Shown: one piece after another, positions 1 through 8,184 of the stretch
Layout of the letters: each line of letters begins with the position of its first letter
How positions within the stretch are numbered: the first letter of the stretch is position 1
Assembly: GCA_964445985.1 (NCBI GenBank)
Contig: CAYUMU010000068.1
Coordinates: 1 to 40,812 of the forward strand
Direction: 5' to 3'
DNA length: 40,812 nt
From: CAYUMU01 sp964445985
GTDB taxonomy: Bacteria; Planctomycetota; Planctomycetia; Pirellulales; S012-138
The notes under the pieces: model-generated
The model's input: only the letters and a program-made list of their open reading frames with translations
Database searches by the model: none
Told to the model about the DNA's origin: nothing
Translations under genes and position numbers: made by a program

Positions 1-47
1 TCAACGGTCCATTGCATGGCATGCAGATCGATTCCCAGATACAACAT
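1..47 (-). mobile_element. IS110-family transposase, N-terminal fragment cut by window edge
   Basis: Only 15 full codons are visible; they read MLYLGIDLHAMQWTV and the frame stays open to the window edge. The GIDxH motif directly after the start is typical of the N-terminal RuvC-like DEDD domain of IS110-family transposases, and the Asp would be the first catalytic acid. The ATG is at 47-45, with AGGAG at 56-60 in reverse complement giving 8-base spacing. A chromosomal dispersed repeat starts only 34 bases upstream (81), so the non-coding 5' end of the element is very short. That fits the IS1111-type layout, with the long non-coding end 3' of the gene, better than the IS110-type layout. Family assignment from so short a piece is an inference. 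Confidence 0.6.
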
Positions 48-80
48 GATGGGAGCTCCTCACTGGTGGAATGGATTAGG

Positions 81-160
81 TTCTTGCTCGTTAACATCTG
101 TGCAAGCCGCGGAGAACCTTAATGTCTCAGCGTCCGTTTGCGGTTTACCCGCGTTAAGGT
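81..160. repeat. 80-bp dispersed repeat, copy 1
   Basis: It matches 12059-12137 in the same orientation with about seven substitutions and one single-base gap. Both copies sit at the 3' end of a minus-strand gene; here the last 7 bases of the 5-oxoprolinase-like gene fall inside it. The central hairpin arms are CTCCGC/GCGGAG in copy 2 but are partly disrupted here. The repeat lies between that gene and the IS110-type transposase start. Confidence 0.85.
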
Positions 161-3100
161 TGTGGTGGGCCGTAGCCGCCGCCGCCGGGGGTTTCCATGG
201 TGAGGATGTCGCCGGCTTGGGCTACGAATTGGGCGGCGCTGGGGAGGTGTTCCACGGTGCCATCGGTTCGCGTGAGCGTGTTTTGTCCTTTTGCGCCGGG
301 TTGGCCGCCGGCGAGTCCGTAGGGAGGGTATTCGCCGCGGCGCGAGGTGAGCAGCGAGACATCGAGCTGGCGGAGGAATTCCAGGCGGCGAATGACGCCG
401 TCGCCGCCCGGCTGGGCGCCGGCTCCGCCGGAGCCGCGGCGGATGGAGAACTCGCGGACCCGCACCGGATACCGCTGCTCCATCACTTCGGGATCGGTCA
501 GGCGGGTGTTGGTCATGTGGGTGTGCACGGCGTGGGCTCCGGGGTGTTCGGGCGTGGCGCCGGAGCCGCCGCAGACCGTTTCGTAGTAGCCAAAGCGGGC
601 GTCGCCAAAGAGCGTGTTGTTCATGGTGCCTTGGCTGGCGGCGGCGAGGCCCAGGGCGCCGAGCACCACGTCGACGACGCGCTGGCTGGTTTCGACGTTG
701 CCGCCGACCACGGCCGCGCAGTCTTCTGGCCGCTCGTGAGGCGGGGGATTCAACAGACAATGGGGGGGCACGATGATTTCCACCGGGGCGAGCACGCCTT
801 GGTTGAGGGGAATGTCTTCGGCGATGAGGCAGCGGAGGCAGTAGAGCACGGCCGCGGTGACGATGGCCGAGTTGGCATTTAGATTGCCATGGATGACGGG
901 TCCGGTGCCGGTGAAGTCGATGGTGGCCGCATCGCCGGTGACGGTGATGGCGACGGTGATGGGGGAGCCATCGTCCAGGTGGTCGGTGAAGGTGCGACGT
1001 CCGTCGGGGAGGGCGGCGAGGGCGCGGCGCATTTTGGTGGCGGCGGCGGTTTGGATGAAGCCCATGTAGGCTTCGACCTGGGGCAGCCCCTGACGGTGGA
1101 TCAGGGTTGCCAGGTCGCTGGCTCCCTGCTGGTTGGCGGCGACTTGGGCGGCGACGTCGGCGAGGTTGTCGTCGATGGCCCGGCTGGGATAGGGGCCGGA
1201 GCCGAGGAGGGTTCGCAGTTCGTCGACGTGGGATTCGCCGGCCGCGACGAGGCGAAGGTTGCGAATCAGCACGCCTTCTTCCGCGAGGTTTTTCGAGAAG
1301 GGGGGCATGGAGCCGGGGCGGATGCCGCCGATTTCGGCGTGGTGCGCGCGCGAGGCGGTGAAGAACAGCAGGCGAGGAGGAGTTGAAGGTTGATCGTCTT
1401 TCGCGGAAGCGCCGGGTTGTTGATGGACGAAGACGGGCGTGACGGTGGTGACATCGGGGAGGTGGGAGCCGCCGCCGAAGGGGTCGTTGGTGACGAAGAC
1501 ATCGCCCGGCTGGAGGTGGGGGTTGTCGGCCAGCACCTGCTTGACGGTTTGACTCATGGCCCCGAGGTGGACGGGGATGTGGGGGGCGTTGACCACGAGG
1601 TCGCCGGTGGCGGTGAAGAGGGCGCAGCTGAAATCGAGCCGTTCCTTGACGTTGACGCTGCTGGAGGTGTTGCGGAGGGTGATGCCCATTTGCTCGGCGA
1701 TGGCGGCGAACTGGTTGTTGAAGATTTCGAGCAGGACGGGATCGGCCTCGGTTGGCGCGGCTGACTGGCGGTTTGGAGCGCCGCTGGCGGGAACGGCGTC
1801 GGCCTCGATGATGCCGACCGTGGCGGAATTGTCGTGGTTGGCGTGCTGCTGGGCGGTGCTGGTGAGGATCAGCTCGCCTTGCGTGTAAACTTCAGCCTGC
1901 CAGGCGGGATCAATGACGGTGGTGGAGACGGTTTCGTGGACGATGGCCGGGCCGGTGATCACGTTGCCGGGGGTGAGTTGGCTGCGATCGTAGACGGCCG
2001 TGCGGTGACACTTGGCATCGAACCAGGTTTCGGTCCAGCCGCTGGGGGTGGGCGTGGTGGGCGGGCGGCGCTCGCTGCGGGGGAGTTCGCCGGACGTTTT
2101 GCCGATGACTTCGACGCGGGCGGCGACGATTTCGAGCGGGCGCTGTTGATGGCGGTAGCCATAGAGCCGGAGATGCTCTTGTTCGTAGGCCGAGGGATAG
2201 TCGCCGTTGGCGGGTTCGGCGATGTTGAGCCAGGCATCGAGTCCGCGGTAGCGAAGGTCGAGCGAACGGCGAACCGTGATGCGGTCGGTGGGCACGCCTT
2301 CGCGGGCCACGTCCTCGGTGGCTTGATTGGCCAGGTTGGCGAAGACTGGGGTCAGTTCCGCGACCGTTTCTGCTGAATAGGGGCGGTACACACCTTGAGC
2401 GCCGTGGCGAACGACGTCGGCCAGGCCGATGCCGTAGGCGCTGAGGATGCCGGCGTCGGGGTGGATGAGCACGGTGGGCATGCTCAGCTCGCGAGCCACG
2501 GCGCAGGCGTGTTGGGCGGCGGCGCCGCCGAACGACACCAGCGCGTAATCGCGGGGGTCGTAGCCTTTGGCCAGGCTGATGGAGCGGATCGGTTTGACCA
2601 TGTTGGCGTTGGCCACGCGGAGAAAGCCATCGCAGAGTTCGATGGGGGTGAATTGCTTGCCGGAGGCGGCTGCGATCTGCTCGATCAATTGCCCCAGGCG
2701 GGCTTCGACGGCGGCGCGATCGAGCGGGAAGGGGAAACGCTCGGGGAGGATTTTGCCGAGGTAGAAGTTGACATCGGTGACGGCGAGCGGACCGCCGCGG
2801 CCGTAGCAGGCGGGGCCGGGATCGGCGCCGGCGCTATCGGGGCCGACCACGAGTTTGACGCCATCGAAGCCGCAGATGGAACCCCCGCCCGCCGCCACGG
2901 TTTCGATGGCCATCATGGGGGCGACGACGCGGACGCCGGCCTTTTCGGTTTCGTACTCGAGGTCGTAGCGGCCGTCGTAGCGGGAGACGTCGGTGGAGGT
3001 TCCGCCCATATCGAAGCCGATGGCGCGGCTGAAACCGGCGGCCTCGGCCACGCGACTGAAGCCCACCACGCCGCCGGCCGGGCCGGAGAGGATGCTGTCT

Positions 3101-4074
3101 TTGCCGACGAATTGCTCGGCTTCGAGCAGGCCGCCGGAAGAGGTCATGATCTTGAGGCGGCTGTGGGCCAGGGCATTCCGCAAGCTGGCGACGTAGGCGC
3201 GGAGGATGGGGTTGAGGTACGCGTCCATGACGGTGGTGTCGCCGCGAGCCACGATCTTGATGAGCCGGGCCAGGCTGTGGCTGACGCTGATTTCGTCGAA
3301 GCCGACCTCGCGGGCGATCGCGGCCACGGCCTGCTCGTGCTGGGCATGCTCGAAGGCGTGCAGCAGGCAGATGGCCAAAGATTCGATGCCTTGCTGTTTA
3401 AGCTGGGCGAGGTCGCGGCGGACCTGGTCGGTGTTGAGCGGGGTGAGCACCTGGCCGTCGACGGCCAGGCGTTCTTCGACTTCGAGCGTGGCGGCGAACA
3501 GGGGCTGGGGCTTGCGAATGGCGAGGTCGAAGAGCCGGGGCCGGTTCTGGTAACCGATGGTGAGCACGTCTGCGAAGCCGGCGGTGGTGACAAAGGCCGT
3601 TTTGGCTCCGCGGCGCGTGATCAGGGCGTTGGTGCCGCGGGTGGTGCCCAATTTGACGACGACGTTCTCGATGGGCTGTGCGAGCGGCAAGCCGAGGAGG
3701 TAGCGGATGCCGACCAGGGGCGAGCCATACTGGCAGTGGAGTTCGTAAGCCTGACCGGGCGAGGGCGGGGCTGGCAACGGAGGGTTGAGTTCTAGCCGCC
3801 GCGATTGCGCATCAAAATTGCTAACGGTGGTGGTGGCGACGACCTGGCCGGCGGCGTCGAGTAGCTGGAACGTGTAGCCTTGCCAGAAGTTGGCCGGATC
3901 GTGGCCGCGGGCCGCATCGATGATGGCCGCGGCCGTGGAATGGGCCGCGGCTGAGCCTTTGGTGACGCCGCTGCTGAGCAGTTTGTGCCGCGTGAGCGTG
4001 CCATCGGGGCGGCGGGCGAAGCAATCGGTGAACGTGCCGCCGACATCGATCCAAAATTCCCAGGGAGCTGCCAT
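154..4074 (-). CDS. fused HyuA-HyuB hydantoinase/5-oxoprolinase family protein
   Basis: Likely an ATP-dependent hydrolase of a cyclic amide (5-oxoproline or a hydantoin), acting in the cytoplasm. The N-terminal half is HyuA-like: DVGGTFTDCF near residues 10-19, LGTTRGTNAL near 142-151, SGPAGGVVG near 330-338 and FDMGGTSTD near 354-362 (actin-like ATPase motifs). After a Pro/Ala/Ser-rich linker around 745-777 comes the HyuB half, with the NDPFGGGSHLPD motif near 866 and a GGGGYG end. About 1306 residues is the size of the one-chain eukaryotic 5-oxoprolinase, whereas many bacteria encode two separate subunits. The ATG at 4074 is preferred over an upstream in-frame ATG at 4146 because the family starts within a few residues of DVGGT. 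The exact substrate cannot be read from the sequence. Confidence 0.9.
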   Translation of the reverse strand: MAAPWEFWIDVGGTFTDCFARRPDGTLTRHKLLSSGVTKGSAAAHSTAAAIIDAARGHDPANFWQGYTFQLLDAAGQVVATTTVSNFDAQSRRLELNPPLPAPPSPGQAYELHCQYGSPLVGIRYLLGLPLAQPIENVVVKLGTTRGTNALITRRGAKTAFVTTAGFADVLTIGYQNRPRLFDLAIRKPQPLFAATLEVEERLAVDGQVLTPLNTDQVRRDLAQLKQQGIESLAICLLHAFEHAQHEQAVAAIAREVGFDEISVSHSLARLIKIVARGDTTVMDAYLNPILRAYVASLRNALAHSRLKIMTSSGGLLEAEQFVGKDSILSGPAGGVVGFSRVAEAAGFSRAIGFDMGGTSTDVSRYDGRYDLEYETEKAGVRVVAPMMAIETVAAGGGSICGFDGVKLVVGPDSAGADPGPACYGRGGPLAVTDVNFYLGKILPERFPFPLDRAAVEARLGQLIEQIAAASGKQFTPIELCDGFLRVANANMVKPIRSISLAKGYDPRDYALVSFGGAAAQHACAVARELSMPTVLIHPDAGILSAYGIGLADVVRHGAQGVYRPYSAETVAELTPVFANLANQATEDVAREGVPTDRITVRRSLDLRYRGLDAWLNIAEPANGDYPSAYEQEHLRLYGYRHQQRPLEIVAARVEVIGKTSGELPRSERRPPTTPTPSGWTETWFDAKCHRTAVYDRSQLTPGNVITGPAIVHETVSTTVIDPAWQAEVYTQGELILTSTAQQHANHDNSATVGIIEADAVPASGAPNRQSAAPTEADPVLLEIFNNQFAAIAEQMGITLRNTSSSVNVKERLDFSCALFTATGDLVVNAPHIPVHLGAMSQTVKQVLADNPHLQPGDVFVTNDPFGGGSHLPDVTTVTPVFVHQQPGASAKDDQPSTPPRLLFFTASRAHHAEIGGIRPGSMPPFSKNLAEEGVLIRNLRLVAAGESHVDELRTLLGSGPYPSRAIDDNLADVAAQVAANQQGASDLATLIHRQGLPQVEAYMGFIQTAAATKMRRALAALPDGRRTFTDHLDDGSPITVAITVTGDAATIDFTGTGPVIHGNLNANSAIVTAAVLYCLRCLIAEDIPLNQGVLAPVEIIVPPHCLLNPPPHERPEDCAAVVGGNVETSQRVVDVVLGALGLAAASQGTMNNTLFGDARFGYYETVCGGSGATPEHPGAHAVHTHMTNTRLTDPEVMEQRYPVRVREFSIRRGSGGAGAQPGGDGVIRRLEFLRQLDVSLLTSRRGEYPPYGLAGGQPGAKGQNTLTRTDGTVEHLPSAAQFVAQAGDILTMETPGGGGYGPPQP

Positions 4075-4355
4075 TGAAGTTCCGCTTGCAAGGTAGAGCC
4101 AGTTGCCAAGCGAGAAATTGTAACGAGTGGCGCGGCGGGTGGGCACCGGGAGAGGTGGGCGGGGAGTTTAGCGGGCGACGGAGGATCGATTCCCGATTCA
4201 TGAATTGCGATCGAGACCGATTGAAGTCGTTGAGTCTCTACCGCCGCGTCACCCCCCCGCCCTCCCCCATCGAGGGGGATGGAGAACCAGGTCGCTGCGC
4301 GACTCATATTGAATCATGGGTATAGAAAATCGGGAAGCAAATGATTGCCGCCTGG

Positions 4356-5225
4356 TTAGCGGAGGCGGATTTGTTGGGAGAAGTCGTAGCGGCTGTCGGC
4401 GCGGTAGGCCAGTTCGTTGATGCGGGCGCGGCGTTTGGTTTCGGCGAAGCTGCCGTGGTCGACGAGCAGGCCGAGCTCGTAGGCCAACTCGGCCGAGTAG
4501 CCGGGGAGGACCGTGCGGAGATCGAAGGGGACGCGGTCGGGGTAGAGCTCGTTGACGTGCTCCACGATGTTGGAGGTGCAGTTGTTGGTGAGCGTGTTGT
4601 AGTACTCGGGGGTTTCGGCCAATTGATTCATGCGGTGGGCCACCGAGATCAGCATCTTGCGAGCCTGATCGGGCGTGGCCTTGGTGGCGTACACGTAAAC
4701 GTCGTCCAGGCGATAGTGCGTGCGGAGCTTGACGAGGTCGCTCTCGTCGCCAGCCACGTACATGATTTCGTAGCCGTTCACAAAGCCTTTGGTGATGCCG
4801 AATTCTTCGCCTTTTTCTTTGCGAATTTCGACCGAAACGGCCAGGTGCTCGCCGTTGTTGAAGCCGAAGCTGAGCATGGTGTGGGCCAGCATCGGCAAGT
4901 TGGTGAAGGGGACGACGATGAAGTCCACCGACTTGATCTGATCGAGGTCGTAGACGCGGTCTTCGTATTGCGGCAGGTAGACTTCGGTATTCATGTAGCG
5001 GCAGCACCGCACATTCCGCACGGTGGCTTGATTGGACTTGAGTTCCACGGTGGGAAGCTGCGCCTGGTCGGGCGACCAATCGCGATAATTGGAGGGCCTG
5101 GTGGTCATCGCACAGCCTGAGGCCAGCAATAGCAACGCTGCCAGCATGCTGCCGCCATGACGGCCTGGGCGATGTAACCACGTGCCAGCGGATCGGCTTT
5201 GGCGGCTGGTGCAAAGTGGGACCAT
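4356..5225 (-). CDS. DUF4105-type exported lipoprotein, function unknown
   Basis: The mature part resembles DUF4105 proteins, with YNTLTNNCTSNI in the C-terminal third; a conserved Cys after NN is usual for this family. The N-terminus has a short hydrophobic run ending in a lipobox, MLAALLLLASGC, so the protein is probably anchored to a membrane through that Cys. The start is uncertain. An ATG at 5225 adds a basic n-region, which a signal peptide needs, while the ATG at 5147 begins directly at MLAALL and has no positive charge. Neither has a convincing ribosome site. The gene is transcribed away from the Gfo/Idh gene upstream. The 281 bases between its stop and the next gene hold only a small C5/G5 hairpin at 4263-4279. 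Confidence 0.75.
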   Translation of the reverse strand: MVPLCTSRQSRSAGTWLHRPGRHGGSMLAALLLLASGCAMTTRPSNYRDWSPDQAQLPTVELKSNQATVRNVRCCRYMNTEVYLPQYEDRVYDLDQIKSVDFIVVPFTNLPMLAHTMLSFGFNNGEHLAVSVEIRKEKGEEFGITKGFVNGYEIMYVAGDESDLVKLRTHYRLDDVYVYATKATPDQARKMLISVAHRMNQLAETPEYYNTLTNNCTSNIVEHVNELYPDRVPFDLRTVLPGYSAELAYELGLLVDHGSFAETKRRARINELAYRADSRYDFSQQIRLR

Positions 5226-5440
5226 GGCAACAGGAGATCCAAAGGCGCGGACCAGGCAGCCGCGCGCAGAACCTGCTTGGAAGCAGAGCCCGAGGCGCGG
5301 ACGCCAGCCCGAGGGAAACCGGTGATTGCCGAACCGCGCGAGGTAGGCGCGCGCACTCGGAAGACAAGGGGGCGGTTCTGTACCCGATCGCAGCGGGAAG
5401 AGCAATGCCGGTTTGGGGGGACCGGCTGACAGGTTGGCGC

Positions 5441-5496
5441 AAAGAAAACGACCGTTGGGGGGGCGGCGGGCCGCGTTTCTTTCCCCCCGACGGTCG
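5441..5496 (-). terminator. rho-independent terminator after the Gfo/Idh/MocA gene
   Basis: Arms 5449-5462 and 5483-5496 pair over 14 positions with one mismatch (CGACCGT and a run of six G against six C and ACGGTCG). On the minus strand the stem is followed by TTTTCTTT (5448-5441). It lies about 65 bases after the stop of the oxidoreductase gene at 5560. The rest of the gap 5226-5559 shows no gene or clear site. Confidence 0.7.
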
Positions 5497-5559
5497 ATGG
5501 AAAGTATCGGGGCCGGATGTTGGGAAACGGCGACCGATTTTGATTGCGACTTAAAGGCG

Positions 5560-6891
5560 TTAGCCCAAGCCGCACAGGGATACGCCGGGGACGGCCACCT
5601 TGGCTTCGGGTGGGGTGCTGTCCCAGGTGAGTTTGCCGAGGTCGGGGCAGAGAATTTCCGTCGACTTCATGGCGTCTTCCATGCGGATCATCTTGCCGGT
5701 GTAGGTGCACATGCGGCCGAGGATGGCGGTCATGGACGACAGCGCTCCGACTTCGCCTTCGTTGAGGGGCGAACCGTTGCGGATGCTGGCGAACAGATCG
5801 TCGTGCTCGGTCTGGTAGGGATTGTTCTTGGCGCCGCGGTAGGTCCAGAGGTCTTGGCCGGCGACCTGAATCATGGCGCGGCTAATATCGGACGAACCTT
5901 TGCTGCCCTGGCAGTGCTCGGAGACGCTGTCCCAGCAGCCGGGCATGTGACGGCACCAGCTAAACATCCGCGAACCATCGGCGTATTCGAACTCCACGGC
6001 GTGGTGATCGAAGATCTCGCCGAATTGGTCGTCGGTGCGAATCTGGCGACCGCCCATCCCCTGGGCAGCCACGGGGATGCCGTTCTTGAGCCAGTTGCAA
6101 ACATCGAGGTTATGAATGTGTTGTTCGCAAATGTGATCGCCCGACAGCCAGTTGAAGTAGTACCAGTTGTTCACCTGGTACTGCATGTCGGTCTTGACTT
6201 CGGCGGGGGACGATTCGCGGGTGCGGACCCAGACGCCCTTGCCGTTCCAATAGACGCGCATGGTGTGAATGTCGCCAATGGCGCCATCTTGCAAGCGTTT
6301 GATGGTGTCGAGGTAGGTGAGTTGATGCCGGCGCTGCAGGCCGACGCCCAGGCCCAGGTTTTTGGCTTTGGCCTTGCGGGTCGATTCCAACACCGACTGC
6401 ACGCCCGCGGCGTCGACGGCGACCGGCTTCTCCATGAAGACGTGCTTGCCGGCGTTGACGGCAGCCGCCAGGTGCAGGGGACGGAAGCCTGGCGGGGTGG
6501 CGAGGATGACGAGGTCCACGCCGGCATCGATCACTTTTTGGTAAGCATCGAGGCCGACGAATTGCCGATCGGCGGGGACGTCGATCTTATCGGCCAGTTC
6601 TTTCCGCTTGATGAGGGTTTGCAGGCTGCCATCGAGACGGTGGCGGAAGGCATCGCCCACGGCGACCAGCTTGACGGGGCCCTTGGTTTCCAAAGCCTGC
6701 GCGATCGCTCCCGATCCACGGCCGCCGCAGCCCACCAGGCCAATGCGAATGGTGTCGTCGCCGCCGGCATGCACGGCGCGCGGCATGGCGACACTGGCCG
6801 CCAAAGCGCCGCCGACGGCCGCCGCCGTGGAGACCTTGATAAATTCACGCCGCGACGGCGCCGAAGGGTGTTCCATACTGCTCATGGCCAT
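5560..6891 (-). CDS. Tat-exported Gfo/Idh/MocA family oxidoreductase
   Basis: Predicted NAD(P)-dependent sugar or inositol-type dehydrogenase working outside the cytoplasmic membrane. A twin-arginine signal, SRREFIKVSTAAAVGG, lies near residues 13-28 and is followed by AMPRAVHA as a likely cleavage region. The Rossmann motif GLVGCGGRGSG is near 51-61 and the family EKP motif (KHVFMEKPVAVD) near 149-160, then the C-terminal alpha/beta domain. Length 443 is normal for the exported planctomycete group. Several ATG codons lie close together at the start (6891, 6885, 6876); the first is used here, but any could be right. A terminator follows at 5441-5496. Substrate unknown; such genes are highly expanded in planctomycetes. 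Confidence 0.9.
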   Translation of the reverse strand: MAMSSMEHPSAPSRREFIKVSTAAAVGGALAASVAMPRAVHAGGDDTIRIGLVGCGGRGSGAIAQALETKGPVKLVAVGDAFRHRLDGSLQTLIKRKELADKIDVPADRQFVGLDAYQKVIDAGVDLVILATPPGFRPLHLAAAVNAGKHVFMEKPVAVDAAGVQSVLESTRKAKAKNLGLGVGLQRRHQLTYLDTIKRLQDGAIGDIHTMRVYWNGKGVWVRTRESSPAEVKTDMQYQVNNWYYFNWLSGDHICEQHIHNLDVCNWLKNGIPVAAQGMGGRQIRTDDQFGEIFDHHAVEFEYADGSRMFSWCRHMPGCWDSVSEHCQGSKGSSDISRAMIQVAGQDLWTYRGAKNNPYQTEHDDLFASIRNGSPLNEGEVGALSSMTAILGRMCTYTGKMIRMEDAMKSTEILCPDLGKLTWDSTPPEAKVAVPGVSLCGLG

Positions 6892-6995
6892 GTCTCCATG
6901 CTGCTGGGGAAGTGGAAGGGCAAGGCGAAATTAAAAGACGAGTTTGTAGGCGAGCGCCCGGCAGCGGATTGGCGCCGGCGCCCACTTCAGACTTG

Positions 6996-8081
6996 TTATT
7001 CCAAGTTCAACTGGGCTTCGTCGGGCGCGTAGGCGGCCTTTTCCGCCGCCGTGGGGGCACGCAACGGACGGATCACGCGAAAGCCCACGAATGTGGCGTC
7101 GGTGTGATACCAACGACTCTGCGGAATCTGCGGGTCTTGAATCTTCCAATCCGGATGCGAGGCCAGTCGCGACGAGCTGCGGAGTTCTTCGACCGGGGCG
7201 TTCCAACCGCCGCCGCGCGTGGAGCGGGGGTAAAGCGACTTGGGCAGCAACAGCGGGTTCTTGGTCATCTTGCCGGCAATCTGGGTGTAGGCATCGTCGT
7301 AGTAGCCGTCGAGGGTCCATTCGGCCACGTTGCCGTGCATGTCGTACAGACCCCAGGGATTGGGTTTTTTGGTGGCGACTTTTTGATACTGCCCGCGGCT
7401 GTTCTTGGCGCTCCAGGCGTAGTCGTTGATGTCGGCGGGGTCGTCGCCAAAGCTATAGGCGGTGGTGGTGCCGGCGCGGCAGGCGTATTCCCATTCGGCC
7501 TCGGTGGGCAGTCGGTAGAAGCGGCCGGTTTTGGCGCTGAGCCATTCGCAGTATTTTTTGGCCGCCAGTTGGGTCATGCAGATGGCCGGGTAGCCTTCTT
7601 TGCCCATGCCGAAGGTCATATCGGTATAGGGGGGCGTGGGCCGGGTAACGGCGTCGGCAATTTCGTCCAAGGCGGTGGGTTTTTCGCCGCTGACCTTGCG
7701 GCGGTTGATGTCCATTTCGAAGGAGAAGATTTCGTACTCGTCCCAGGTGACCTCGGTGGCCGCCATCCAGAAGGGCTCGACGAGCACCTCGTGCTGGGGG
7801 CCTTCGTCGGGATTGCGGCTCGGCTCGCTGCTGGGGCTGCCCATCATGAACTTGCCGCCGCGAATGGGCAGCATGCGAAACGAAGCGTCGGTGCCGGAGA
7901 TGAGCTCGGTGTAGGGCTTCATTTCGGCTTCGGTCTTGGCCGAAGCGTCTTTGACGGGCAACTCTGGCAACGCGGCCGGATCGGCGACCAACCGATCCAA
8001 CATGAGCAAACTGGCGACGGCCAGCGCCACCGTGCCCGCTAAAACTTGCCAACCACGAACGCCGCGAACTAACCTAGACAT
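6996..8081 (-). CDS. exported SUMF1/FGE-fold protein lacking the catalytic cysteines
   Basis: A membrane or signal segment lies at residues 11-29 and is followed by a formylglycine-generating-enzyme fold: GGKFMMGS near 75-82, EVTWDEY near 110-116, RLPTEAEWEYACRAG near 190-204, NPWGLYDMHGNVAEW near 241-255, RSTRGGGWN near 286-294 and GFRVIRP at 333-339. In true FGE the two active cysteines follow the RGGS motif. Here the matching positions are Ala295 and Leu300, so formylglycine formation is unlikely and a binding or structural role is more probable. It is divergent from apbE, with about 100 bases between them that must hold both promoters. The C-terminus is only slightly longer than the fold. 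Confidence 0.85.
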   Translation of the reverse strand: MSRLVRGVRGWQVLAGTVALAVASLLMLDRLVADPAALPELPVKDASAKTEAEMKPYTELISGTDASFRMLPIRGGKFMMGSPSSEPSRNPDEGPQHEVLVEPFWMAATEVTWDEYEIFSFEMDINRRKVSGEKPTALDEIADAVTRPTPPYTDMTFGMGKEGYPAICMTQLAAKKYCEWLSAKTGRFYRLPTEAEWEYACRAGTTTAYSFGDDPADINDYAWSAKNSRGQYQKVATKKPNPWGLYDMHGNVAEWTLDGYYDDAYTQIAGKMTKNPLLLPKSLYPRSTRGGGWNAPVEELRSSSRLASHPDWKIQDPQIPQSRWYHTDATFVGFRVIRPLRAPTAAEKAAYAPDEAQLNLE

Positions 8082-8184
8082 AGATCAACCTTGCAAGACA
8101 ACGGATTCGTATGTGAGCTGCTTCGATTTTTGGCCTGCAATCAGGCTTCCTCCCCATCATAACTTCCACCGTTTTGGAATCGCA

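Noticed and set aside
2395..3795. Long open frame (466 codons) on the plus strand
   Set aside because: It is antisense to the well-supported HyuA-HyuB gene, is rich in Gly/Ala/Val/Asp as expected for the complement of GC-rich codons, and has no recognisable motif.
4263..4279. C5/G5 hairpin downstream of the DUF4105 gene
   Set aside because: Only five or six base pairs with no T-run; noted in the gene entry but not called a terminator.
5413..7032. Open frame of 539 codons opposite the Gfo/Idh/MocA gene
   Set aside because: Complement of a conserved gene; also runs through its terminator hairpin.
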